Assembly: GCA_021401465.1 (NCBI GenBank)
Contig: JADDMT010000036.1
Span: forward strand, 248,001-312,000
DNA: 64,000 nucleotides
Direction: 5' to 3'
Source of the DNA: Teratosphaeria epicoccoides
Taxonomy: Eukaryota; Ascomycota; Dothideomycetes; Mycosphaerellales; Teratosphaeriaceae
Shown here piece by piece: positions 31,634 to 42,188 of this stretch. Below the pieces are notes generated by a model. The model did not search any database. It was not told where the DNA came from and saw only the letters and a list, made by a program, of their open reading frames with translations. The position numbers and the translations under genes are program-made. The number at the start of each line of letters is the position of its first letter. The stretch's first letter is position 1.

Positions 31634-33131
31634 CTACAAAGGACCGTTCGGGCGCAGCAAGACCTTTGTATAGCCATCGACACGGCGATCGAATTTGTCA
31701 TAAGCATCCACCTGCGAGGAGGAATCGAAGGTCAGTAAAAGTGGTTTCATTACAGTCGGGCACTTGTCGCTTGCTTACCGCGTCATCGAGACTGACAGTA
31801 TTAGACACCACAAAACTTGGCTTCGCTCTTCCTGAGATGATGAGATCTCTCAAGTACCTATTGTACGCTTTGACATTGCACTGACCCGTTCCAAGAGACA
31901 AACCCTTTTCAAACAGCTTGCCGAAACTAGGAGGCACGAGCGGTCAGCGAAATGGGCAGGCACGACACGTGACTGCGTACTCACCTCAACAGTATCTGCC
32001 CCTTTCCGGACTGTGCATCTGGCGCTCCAGGATCAGATGGAACATATAGTCCCGGAATGCCGAGACCGCCACAAGCTCGAGTCACCATAATCAGCTGGTC
32101 AAGCACGATGTTAGGCTGCTCTTTCTTGCCGCCCTTGTCGACCGCCTGGTATCCCACAGCGTCGACAGCTCGGTCGACCATGTCGCCATTGGCTTGGATG
32201 ATCTGCTCAACAGGATCGCCTTTAGTGAAGTCGATAGGTATGCAGCCGATCTTCTTCGCCGCCTCCAGACGTTCTGGTACCTGGTCGACCACGAACACCT
32301 TGCTTGCACCACGGATGACACCGGAGTAAGCCGCCATGAGACCGACTGGACCAGCACCGAAGACGGCGACGCTCTCACCTGGCTGAAAGCCCGAAAGCAC
32401 GAGTCCATGCCAACCAGTCGGGAAGATGTCCGCGAGTCTACCAGAAGGCGGGTCAGAATGTTCTCGGTCTGCTCCCGAGTTGCAATTTTCAGACGGATAT
32501 GGACTCACAAAGCAAAGTCATCTTCGAAATCTGTGCCAGGAGGCAGTTTCAATGCATTGAAGTCGGCATATGGAACTCGCAAGTATTGTGCCTGGCCTCC
32601 CTGGTACGGGCCCATGGCCTGCAAAATGATTGGTCAGGGGTCGGTTGGTGTCTCAGGTGCCCTAGTACCTTCAGATACTTACGACGTAACCATACGCGCC
32701 GCCTGCAAAGCCTGGATTGACGCCGGTACAGAACGCTGTCTTGCCTTCCTCGCAGTTTCGACACCTTCCATCTGCAACGTTGAAAGGCAGCACGATGCGA
32801 TCACCCTCCTTGAGGAGAGTGACTCCGGGACCAACTTCCGTGATGACTCCCATGTCTGTAACAGCGACAGGCGAATGATCAGTGCACGCCCCAAACACGA
32901 TGTGTCCCTTCAACGGTTGGACTCACTCTCATGGCCGAAGACCAAGCCACTCTGGGCGGCCGTACGGCCTTGATACATGTGCAGATCTGAGCCGCAGATG
33001 CAGGATGTTGTGACCTTGATGATTGCATCGTCTGGATGCTGGATACTTGGCAATGGAATCTCCTTGACCGACACTTTGAATGGGCCATCGTAATGGAGAG
33101 CCTTCATCTTTGTCTGCGTCTGGGTTGCCAT
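31634..33131 (-). CDS. Zinc-dependent alcohol/formaldehyde dehydrogenase, six exons
   Basis: Medium-chain dehydrogenase, 388 aa, most like glutathione-independent formaldehyde dehydrogenase. Exons (minus) are 33131-32927, 32855-32683, 32618-32509, 32437-31985, 31926-31779 and 31711-31634; all five introns are GT-AG, 52-72 nt, and every phase closes. The GroES-like domain has the zinc site CICGSDLHMYQG and GHE, plus a cysteine-rich loop (GRCRNCEEGKTAFC). The NAD-binding Rossmann motif is VAVFGAGPVGLMAA, preceded by DIFPTGWHGL, the class-typical segment. The final exons give KLFEKGLSLGTGQCNVKAYN and VDAYDKFDRRVDGYTKVLL. It probably oxidises aldehydes or short alcohols; the exact substrate cannot be read from sequence. 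Confidence 0.92.
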
Positions 33132-33765
33132 GGCTGCTGTTGTAAGTCCTCTACCTTTGGGTGCTCACAAGGTGATGTTTCTACCCCGGCTATTTCCTAG
33201 CTCTTGCTTATGACCAGTCTGCTGTGTCTCTTGCTTCTTTATCTTGCTGTCACACAAAAAGAACTTCGCCCACAAGATCAATCCAACATCAATGCTTTGC
33301 ATGTCCCCTCTGTCGATCTAATAAACATCGATGTCATGCGGGGAGAGCTTCCTTATCCCCGCAGCACGCGCAGCAGACGCGTGCAACCAACTTGCTGGGT
33401 GGGGTTGGCCGAGTATGAGAGTTTGTCTGGACCATTGGCCATAGCAACAGACACACTCGGTTACCGACCGAGACGCTGGGGAGACGTACGTCGTCGGCAA
33501 AGACCGCTCAGTGCTTGCCAAGTACATGTAGACACAGCAGTGGATGTGAGCTACAGCAGCAGGTATGACTTCCCAACGTCTACCTACATCTGTACAGGCT
33601 GGTCTTGGCTATCGAAATCTTCCAACATGCACGCGAAGTTGGAGCGCCAGAACAAGAGCCGTGAGGTCAGCAATACCGCTATCGGCATGTCCTCACGCAA
33701 GGTGGGCAGCGTGTGGCTGGGTACGTAGCCGACAGCAATGTCGACTCGTGTCGAACCAAGCAAGC
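33132..33765. promoter_or_regulatory. Divergent promoter, dehydrogenase / crotonase
   Basis: The 634-bp region between two genes transcribed away from each other, so it should hold both promoters. I see no motif specific enough to name. The crotonase frame is open back to 33565 but the extension is arginine/serine-rich and not family-like. Confidence 0.4.
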
Positions 33766-34611
33766 ATGCCCAAAGTGATGGTAGAGAAAGAAGAGACTTC
33801 GCCTGGCAATCATGTCGCTGCCATGACGATGTGTAATCTAGCCAATCTAAACATTGTGAATGCATCAATCCTAGCACAACTACAATCAGCCTGCCAGGAA
33901 TTAGCATCACACGAAAAGTTGCGCGCGGTGATCTTGACCGGCGGCCCAACAGCATTCGGTAAGCAAGCACCATTCATTCGCGGTGCAGACGTTGCAGAGA
34001 TGCACCGTCTCTCGTCAGCAGATGAAGCGCGAGCATTCATCCTCACGATACGCCAAATCTGCCAAGCTCTCCGAGACCTTCCTGTCCCCGTCATCGCCGC
34101 AGTGCATGGATTCTCGCTAGGAGCAGGCCTAGAGATGATGGCTGCCTGCGACCTACGGGTGGCTACCAAAGCCAGTGTGTTTTGGGATGCCAGAGGTCAA
34201 AGTCGGCGTACCGTCAGTCGTCAAGGCTGCATTACTGCCGGGCTTGATTGGGGATGGGACGAACGAGGTGGTTGCTGTATCTGGCTGAGAATGTCGCCGC
34301 GGCTAGGGCAGAGCGGTGAGGGGTTGGTTGGGCAGGTCGCAGAAGATGAGGCTGAGCTCAACACTGTTGTTGAGTCTTGGGTTGAGAAGTTGGTAGCGAT
34401 GGGCCCGAAAGCTATCAGGAGTCAGAAGAAGCTAATGCAGATGTGGGAGGGGACGAGCGTCGACGAAGGCATCCAAGCTGGTGTGGATGCGTTTGCAGAG
34501 GCGTTTGCGGATCGTGGAGCCGAGCCGAGAGAGCTCATGGGCCGGTTCGTGAATGGGAAGAGGGGAGAATTAGAAATGATTTTTGGCTACCGCGGATCGA
34601 GACCGGTATAG
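33766..34611 (+). CDS. Enoyl-CoA hydratase/isomerase (crotonase), triple frameshift
   Basis: Crotonase-fold protein read as 281 aa. The first half is intact: LRAVILTGG, IRGADVAEM (oxyanion-hole A-D loop) and PVIAAVHGFSLGAGLEMMAACDLRVA. After VATKASV the annotated frame no longer fits the family, but other frames do. A surplus T in the run at 34180-34183, a surplus G in the run at 34250-34253 and a surplus A at 34319 would, if removed, give FGMPEVKVGVPSVV and GRTRWLLYLAENVAAA, then WGLVGQVAEDEAELN. The three shifts sum to three, so the frame is restored and the C-terminal third reads normally. As it stands, some 46 residues, including the catalytic-glutamate region of the family, are replaced. 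Without the shifts this would be a mitochondrial or peroxisomal fatty-acid or amino-acid catabolic enzyme. Pseudogene or assembly errors cannot be separated here. Confidence 0.75.
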   Translation: MPKVMVEKEETSPGNHVAAMTMCNLANLNIVNASILAQLQSACQELASHEKLRAVILTGGPTAFGKQAPFIRGADVAEMHRLSSADEARAFILTIRQICQALRDLPVPVIAAVHGFSLGAGLEMMAACDLRVATKASVFWDARGQSRRTVSRQGCITAGLDWGWDERGGCCIWLRMSPRLGQSGEGLVGQVAEDEAELNTVVESWVEKLVAMGPKAIRSQKKLMQMWEGTSVDEGIQAGVDAFAEAFADRGAEPRELMGRFVNGKRGELEMIFGYRGSRPV

Positions 34612-34713
34612 ACAATCATTCTACCTGCTACAGTCACGTAGCAGATGAGAGCTCATGCCTCGAAAGGCTGACACCCCACCTGGCGTACGAACGTAGTGAG
34701 CTAGGCGATGCTT

Positions 34714-36351
34714 TCACTGATGCAGGAAGCTAATACCCTTGGCAGCACGATGGTCCAATCCACACATCTTCGTAAAGTCGTTGGCGACCAAACCTCTCGC
34801 TTTCATCAGATCCAAAAACTTGCTCAGCGGACAACTCCATCCTGGGCCATTATGACAAATCGGATAAGGCACCACCCCGTCGTTGACGTTGATGCGCACA
34901 AAGTATTCTTCTACTGGATCCTCGCAGTAAATATGATTTGGATACCCGTACTCGCGCTGATCCCAACAGAAGGTCTTGTTGCAAGCTAGACGCTCCAAGA
35001 TGATGCGGCCACCCATCGGGACGACATCCGAGGTGCGCCAGTTGCGGTCCTCGAGCATGTGGTTTGTGGGCAGCGGGACGTCTTGTGGGAGCAGGTCCAA
35101 CGCTGATAGCATGGGGACAATGTCGCCGTCGTGAACGAATGAAAAGAAGAGCGGTCCTGCTTCGTCGGGTCCAACAGAAAGCAGATTAGCGGTCGCATTC
35201 AACCACAGCCAACCCATAGTCGTACTGAAGGGGTTGCCAGGACCAGAGCGGTAGTAATGCAATAGATCGCGAGCGTATTCGAACTGCTCCCATTCTTCAC
35301 GGGTGAACACCTCGCACCATTGACTGCTGCCGGTGGCAAGGGTCTCGAAGCCGCAGAGTTCTTGCATGCTATACACTTCGCTTTCTGACCAGGTCACGTC
35401 GGGGTTCTGCTGTTTGAGGCGTTCCATGATGGGAGGCAAGTATTGGCTGCGCCATTCGTAAAGCATCTTCGCTCCGTAGTCGTGGCCAAATGGTTGTTGC
35501 TTTGACCGGTATCTGCGACAAGTCTTGCCCGGCGTCAAAGTATCGCCTCCAAGGTCTGCAGTCTCTGGCACGATATGGAGAGTAGACAAGTCTTCCCAGT
35601 CAATGCCAAAGAAACCTGCGGCGAAATTCTTGGCGGTCTCGACCACCCGTCTTGAGTCGCTGGCCCAGAAAGAGGTCTGGTTATACGCAAGCGCTGCGTT
35701 CAGCAAGTGCTCGTATCTAGTGCGCAGCTTGACGCCCGTGGTGAAGGCTTCCAGGGTGCCGGCATTCGGTCCAACTGCGACCAGAATTTCCAAATGCTGC
35801 TCTGGGTTGCGCAAGAAGAAAGTCCAATCATTCGCAAAGGCCAGATCACCTTGCAAACTGACATTCCTCAGATGGTCATAAAACTCAAGCATTTCTGTCC
35901 ATAGTTAGGTTGCGATTCTCCTGGGGCGCAATCATTATTATCAATAGACTCACTGATACCAGCATTGACGGTTGGGTAGCGTTCAGCGTGGCGCGATAGC
36001 TTCGAATGGGCCAATTAGTCTCCATGGCGCCATCTCGTCGAGTCAGTCTTATCTTACCATATGAACCTGATCGACATGGCAGCCCTGCGGTGGCGCAAAT
36101 CCCCCCTCTATCGTACCGTTCAACTTGGGCATCCAAGGACCGGTACCACCCAGATGATACCGAACGTCCCAGTGCCCATCATGTGCCCGCTCCTCGTCCT
36201 CGTGGCGTGGCGTCTCCAGGGAGTTGCTCACGAAAGTGGCAGAGGCGCAGGGCGTTGCCAAACCCGTCACGGTCAAGGGAGAATGCCGTATGCCCAGTAG
36301 CAGCGCGATGACAGCAGCACTCAGAGATACTGCCACTACACGCCACGCCAT
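34714..36351 (-). CDS. Histidine acid phosphatase, phytase family
   Basis: Secreted or membrane-tethered histidine acid phosphatase, 504 aa, exons 36351-36058, 35999-35960 (40 nt) and 35894-34714. Such enzymes release phosphate from phosphate monoesters, including phytate in some members. The N-terminus has a hydrophobic segment (AVSLSAAVIALLLGI) as signal peptide or anchor. Splicing the tiny middle exon creates the active-site motif L-S-R-H-A-E-R-Y-P-T at about residues 99-108; the usual motif is RHGxRxP, so the glycine is alanine here, a variation I recall in fungal relatives. The proton-donor HD is in FVHDGDIVP (His366, Asp367). Conserved disulphide cysteines are in CGFETL, CNKTFC and YCEDP. 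The neighbour upstream on the same strand is a Zn2Cys6 regulator. Confidence 0.9.
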
Positions 36352-36935
36352 GCGATCAGTGAGCGTGGAATGGATATATCCTGCGTTGCAAAGAATAAAT
36401 TTGGCGATGCTCTAAGGCGATGGTGCTGCGCTCTCTGCGCGCTTCTGCCGTGGCAATATCATGGTCTGCGTTTCTGCACTGTCGTTACTCGTGCTTCACT
36501 ACGACGCATGGGCTCGTCATGGAAGATGCGCTTGCTGAATGGACACTCGATGGCTGTTGACGAACGGGAAGACCGATGGTGATGGTGAAGAACTTCCCTT
36601 GTTCAGGTGGCGACGGAAGCAGCGCCCGCTAGAACTAATTTGGTTTGCCGAAGTCTCTCATGAAGATATATCGATGAGTGCGCGATCAATGTCGACGAGC
36701 ACGATCTTGAATACAACACCTCTCATTCCCATTGCACGTCTGCACCCCGATCTTGTCCCTCGTTCACCCTTCCAGACTCCTCGCTGAAATACTATACACA
36801 TAAATAGTCGTTTGGTCCAACAGATCCAGCCTTCTGCATATATCTATGTCTGTTGCGCTCGCTGTCGTCTTCCAAAGTCAGTACTTCTCAATTTCACCAA
36901 GACCAGAGCTCGACTGGTTGCTCAACAGACTGTCC
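36352..36935. promoter_or_regulatory. Acid-phosphatase promoter / regulator 3' flank
   Basis: 584 bp between two genes on the minus strand; the phosphatase promoter lies at the left. A TATATCC lies about 20 bp before the phosphatase ATG on its strand. I did not find a clear phosphate-starvation (CACGTG) element. Confidence 0.35.
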
Positions 36936-39806
36936 CTACTTCCTCCGTTGTGCACTTCTGCTTCCGCCCGCACTTCGCTCCACCTTGTGCACTCCTCTGG
37001 GCCCGGCGGCAGTGCCTGCGCTGCTGCCATGATGTGGACCGTGACTATGATGATACGAGCTGTGGCTGCGCTTTGAACCTCGAAACTGCACCAAAGTCTC
37101 TAATTGCTGCTGTGACGCCGATCTGTGCAACTGCGGTGTTGAAGATAATGATCCCAGTCCATGCTGCGAAAGTCCTTGCTGCTGCTGCTGCTGCTGAAGC
37201 AGGGCCGGGTTGATGGGGGTGAAGGCTTGATGGACGCCATGGACATGCTGGTGAATGTAGTCGTTGTCAGATTGCTGCTGAGGTAGCGTTTGGGCTTGCG
37301 AATGCCGAACCGCATCAGGCGTCGGCCGTCGATGATGCTGCAGGTTCGGCATCCTTGGCTGCAGACCAACGGCGTATGGAGAATTGGTGACGGGTATTGT
37401 GGTCGAGAGAGAGGGCGGGGACATCACGGGGAATGGGGCAGCCGTGACTTGACTGACTGGGACGGTAGGCGAAGGCACACTCGGAGTGGGCGGGTCGTTC
37501 GAGGCATGTGCGCTGCCAGCCATATTCCATGCCAGTGGCTGAAACGCCTGCGGCGCGGCGGATTGCATCCCAGGATCTTCCAGCAGATACATTCCGGTGT
37601 TGCCCATCACGCTGTCACTTGACCAGTCCATCATCGATGCCGTGTCAATGGCTAGTGTGAACTGTTGCTGCGCGCCAGGCCCTCGAGACATTGCGGCATG
37701 TCGTTCGGCTTTTCGATTGCCTAATTGCAGTAGTCCATCAGAAATGCGACGGACCGCGAGCTCGGCAAGCTTGTGCACGCCGTCTCGTTCGAGTTCGACG
37801 AATATGCAATAGGCTTCGTGCACGAGCCATTGATTGTGCTCGTTCTCTGTCTCCCACTCCTCTAGTATCAGAATCATACAAGCATTGAAAGCTTGTTGGC
37901 CCATCGACCAGCAGACCAGAACTGCTGGTTGTCGTCGATGAAAGAAGATGAACGTCGACAGTATTTGACAAGATGACTGAACAACAAGATCCCGACCTCT
38001 AAGTGGTGCATGGTGAATAGGCTGTTCCGTCATATACGCAGATGGATTGATTGAAGTCATGGTCAAGTGCTGTCGCGAGGCCGTCATCCCGCCAGGAGGC
38101 GATGCATCTCCATGTGCGCTCTGTGTGCGCTCGATTCGCTGTCGATTGAGCAAGATCAAGAACGATTGGACCTTGGCGAACAGCGTCGCCGACATGACTT
38201 CTAGAGGCCAGTCAGGCAACGCTTTGTCCTGCTGTAACCAGCTCTCGTTGAACTGCAGCGCTTCTGGCATCGTGTCCCAAAGTCCAACAAACTTATCCGT
38301 GAATTCATCAATCTTGGTGACGCTCATCAGGCCGTCGCTGCTCAAAATCTGTCGCGCTAGAATAGTGAAGTGATCGACGAATTCTCCCAATCGAAGTATA
38401 GTAGGGTTTGTCGTCAGTGGCTCAGGTGGAGGACAATCGCCAAAGCCAGAGATGCCCAGCGGTCGTCCAAGCGTTACCGAATATTGTTGATCCATGTGAA
38501 GCATCCACCACCACAGCGTCTGCCGTATCATGCACTCTCGAAGCGGCGGTGCTGGGTTGAGGTATCTCGGATTGCGATGAAGACCAATGGAATGCGCCAT
38601 TCTGATCGTTGTCCCAAATATCGTCCACGCGTCTAGAAAACGGCCAGTGTTGGTCAGGTACGGTCCGATCATGACCAAGGTTTGGACGGCAAGCAATGTC
38701 GGTTGATTCATGAAGGACGCCATGCGTAGTGCTTGCATACTCGCAGCCACTGCAAACACATCAGCTTGATCCACGCACTTGAGCGGTGCACTTACGATAC
38801 ACATCCGCCCTCTGCGTCGTCTTAGCCATGCCACCTTTGATCCAGCGTCGGCCACTGCGATCCCACTCACCCATCTGCAAGCCTGTCGCAAGTGTGATAA
38901 AGATCAGAGCTAGCATATCAGGATACAGCTGGCCATTTCTTTCCTTGTCAGCCAGAAAGCGTTCCACCTCTTTGCGAGTCACCTCATCAGGGGTGTGGGG
39001 GAAAGAACAGGCCTGAGCTCGTCGTTGAAAAGCATCCAGGATGCTGAAGATCTCTTCGCGTTCCGGAAGCGCTTGCACGAGATTGGCTGATGCTTCTGTC
39101 CCGGTCCACTTGCTGAAGACCGGAAAGGGATAGAGAGAGCCTTCAGATGTGTAGATATCAAGTGGTTTCGGCAAGGGCATGGTATGGGTGAGCGATTGAT
39201 TGCCCACACGCAAATTCGCGAACTGGCGTACGTCAGCGTGTGATCACAGTCACCGTGGCACGACTCACATCATGCACCATGTTGGCTAGTCCAGGTGTGC
39301 CGAAGTACAGATTGTCGATGCGATCGCCAGTCTTGAACCGGCGCTGTCGAGCGACGCTGGCTCGGGCTGCTTTGGTGCCTTTGCCCTCACCAGAGTCGCC
39401 ATCTTCGTCTTCATCGCCGGACTGGGACAGCTTGGCAGCCACCAAACGCTCCTTGAGTCGTTGATTCTCGGCGCGCAGCTTTCGGATTTCATAGGACTGT
39501 TGGATTGGGCTGTAGTCATTGCCCTCGCCTACAATGAATTCGCACTCCTTGGGATGCCCTCTTGCACAGCAAGCTGAGCAGGGCTTCGTTCGATCACACT
39601 AACCGTATGGTCAGTCGTCCCGATCAGTGTGCTGTCAAGACGCAGGTACGAACCTTGACTTTTCTTTCTCGGCACTTGGTACAGGAAAGCAGTTGTCTCG
39701 ACTGCGGTTTCTTCGGTCGATCCCCCGACGTACTCCGTTGCATAGCACTACCAGATCCTTGGGATGGTGCTGCTGGGCCATAGCTGCCCCACGATGAAGA
39801 AGCCAT
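36936..39806 (-). CDS. Zn(II)2Cys6 transcription factor with fungal-specific domain
   Basis: Nuclear binuclear-cluster transcription factor, 907 aa, exons 39806-39654, 39598-39269, 39222-38796 and 38749-36936, with introns of 46-55 nt in closing phases. The zinc cluster spans the first intron: Cys42-x2-Cys45-x6-Cys52-x5-Cys58-x2-Cys61-x7-Cys69 with the basic core CRERKVKC. A short coiled coil follows (SYEIRKLRAENQRLKERL). The fungal-specific middle homology region starts near residue 190 and includes GRFLDAWTIFGTTIRMAHSIG and IRQTLWWWMLHMDQQYS. The C-terminal 250 residues are P/Q/S/H-rich with a poly-Gln run, an activation-domain composition. The ligand or pathway is not evident. It lies immediately upstream of the acid phosphatase on the same strand. 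Confidence 0.9.
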
Positions 39807-42188
39807 TGTTGGGTCGACGAGCAGTAGCTATACTGACATCGCCACACTTGAGACGAAACGCAGCGCAAGGACCAGATTAGTGATAGCGACACGGCATGGT
39901 GTCCGAACCAGATCCGTGGGTCCCATCAGGCCGATATAGTCTATACAGCAATGGGCGTCGCTATGCGATCTCACATTCAATCCTACAAGTGGACAGTTAC
40001 ATCCTAGATGTCGAGTCGAATGAGGTCACACGGGACGAGTGAGGCGCACGTTAGGCTTGTGCGACGACGTATGGGCTGAAGAGATCCCGGGCGTACTGAA
40101 CGAAGGATCTTCCGTAGTAGGCAGCAAATATCCACAGTTCAAAGCCAGATCAGTGGCCTCTGGGTGGCGCTCTCGAGGCCCAATGCCAGCCTCTGCCTCG
40201 CGCCATAGGGCTCGTCGGTAAGCGGGTGGCAAGCCAAGCCTAGCGAATATGTCAAGAAGGGCTTCGACTGGGGCACGCCTGGTCGCTGAAATGAGACACA
40301 CTTGCTCTGTGCAGTGGACTCGACTGAGGTGAAGCATTGACATGGAAAAATGATGCGGGCCAGATCCAGGTGGGAAGGATTTGAGATATCTGTATCATTT
40401 TACCGGGCACACACTTCCCAGGATGGTGGGATCAAGCCTCCTTACAAGCTTTGCGCCTCGAGATCTCGGGAGGAGGCATCAGGATAGCCCAATGCTGTGG
40501 GTCGCATTGGGTTGTCGATGCGCACCCCGGCAGATCTTCACGATCATCCGGTCCGTCTCCGAGACGGTCAACCATGTCTTGCGTTGAAGAAATCCTACAT
40601 CCAACGCTCGACCAGGAGTCATCATCACATGCGCGTCAGATAGGCCAGTACCGACAGACCCAGGCAATGCGTGGGATGAGTCTGCATTCTTCGCAGCCAT
40701 CCAATGACCCCAGTGCCATCGCTCGGGACCCGTTCTGGGTATCATCCTTGTGGGGGCTGCCGTATGGCTCGCTGACTGCAAAAGGCGCGGGCCTTGGAAT
40801 GATGGCTGGCGGTCAAAATCAATCTTGTCTAGGCGAGGGTCGTCATGCTATGGACAGGATTGTAGTCTGTTGTTGCACCGACAGCCGCTCCGATCGGGTC
40901 GGTATTCCAAATCAAATATCGTCAAAGCCACGAGCGAGCCATGTCATCTCAGGCACGCGGCATGCGCGATGGCATACATTGTATGGGTTACTGTATCATG
41001 CTCTATTTGAAGCAGAGGAGCCGCAACATTGCCAGGGTCTGCCTGCGTAAGGCGAAATGTACAGGGAAGGACTAACATGTTTGACCAACCCAGGGCCCCA
41101 CGGAGGGCGTTCGGTAAGCCTTGCCCGAGACCACCATTGGTCCGTCGCTGGCGGCAGCACCCTTCGAATCACCGTAGCACACCTCCACGCCGCCCGCTGA
41201 TGCACGCCGGTGGATGCGTTATTGTGGGCATGCGCTTGCGCTTTTGCGAGATTCCCGCAGGCGCAATTGGCGACGATGGCAGGGGGGGCTTCGGTGCTGC
41301 TTTGGTTCTGATTCGTTCCAATCAATGGTGAGGCTTCGTCGCCACGCGAATCTTGGGCAACGAGGCTTGCCCACCAAGGAATGAACCGATAGCCCTATGG
41401 TGCCTTGGTGTAGCGCAGCAGGATTCAGGAAGCAAGTTGACGACGGATTGCGCCTTGAACAGCCTGCTTCCCCTTCGGACCGCTGCGCCTTGCTGGTTTC
41501 TTGTCCTACGGAGACTGAGCGGTATGGACTCTCTTTTTACGACCATTGTCATCTGCAGCGGCCATCCAGACACATGGATTGCGACTAAAAGGTATGACAG
41601 ATCACCAGAAATGCCTCGACTGATTGTGCAAAATTCGTCAAGGTAAAGTATAGCCGAGGCCCCGACCCTATGCTGGTGTCATCTCTGCAACACACAGCCA
41701 ACTATTTATCACGCAACTAACCATCTCTTACCTTAAGCACTCAACCAAGCATTAAGCCAGTCTACCATCTATCATGGAGTCAATCTCGCGTGGAGCAGTC
41801 ACGCCATCTGTCAAGCAGTCACCCTTCTATCAAGCAGTCACCCTTCCATCAAGCAGTCACCCTTCCATCAAGCAGTCGCCCATCTATCAAGCAGTCATTG
41901 AATGCGTAAATGGTGTCAGCAAACACTGACTTGCATCATCAAGCAGTGACTACCTCAACAAGCAGTCAAATGTGTTGACGAATATGTCACCGATATCAAC
42001 AAGGCGTCACTCGTGTCAACGCGCCGTCAACCCTGTCAACAAGTCAACCTTATCAAGAGGCAGTCACTCGTATCCCCATGTCAACGAACTAATCGATGAT
42101 TAGTGCAACCACTGCAGCCGATTCGTACATGAGTCAATTCTGGGCGCATCGGCGTGGATGCTATGCAGGATCAAAAGTCGCCATAGCC
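39807..42188. other. Gene-poor region, about 2.4 kb, with minisatellite
   Basis: Contains the transcription-factor promoter on the left and the 3' flank of the E2 gene on the right. ORFs at 40026-40343 (minus) and 40451-41050 (plus) show no recognisable protein. From about 41.75 kb the sequence becomes repetitive (see the 19-bp repeat). Confidence 0.45.
41811..42072. repeat. 19-bp minisatellite, core TCAAGCAGTCA
   Basis: Five regular units start at 41811, 41830, 41849, 41868 and 41887, exactly 19 bp apart, each with core TCAAGCAGTC followed by a pyrimidine-rich spacer such as ACCCTTCCA. To the right the same core persists in decaying form (TCAACAAGCAGTC, TCAACAAGGCGTC, TCAAGAGGCAGTC), with variable spacing, to about 42072. 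Intergenic, downstream of the E2 gene. Confidence 0.9.

Noticed and set aside
32194..32973. 259-codon plus-strand ORF
   Set aside because: It lies opposite and across the introns of the six-exon dehydrogenase, whose motifs and splice phases are convincing.
40026..40343. 105-codon minus-strand ORF upstream of the Zn2Cys6 gene
   Set aside because: Could be an upstream exon or leader, but it does not join in frame to the zinc-cluster exon by any obvious splice and has no domain.
40451..41050. 199-codon plus-strand ORF in the gene-poor region
   Set aside because: No family resemblance, mixed low-quality composition, and no splice extension that improves it.
41776..41932. 51-codon ORF through the 19-bp minisatellite
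   Set aside because: The repeat period is not a multiple of three, so the peptide has no periodicity and no sign of selection.
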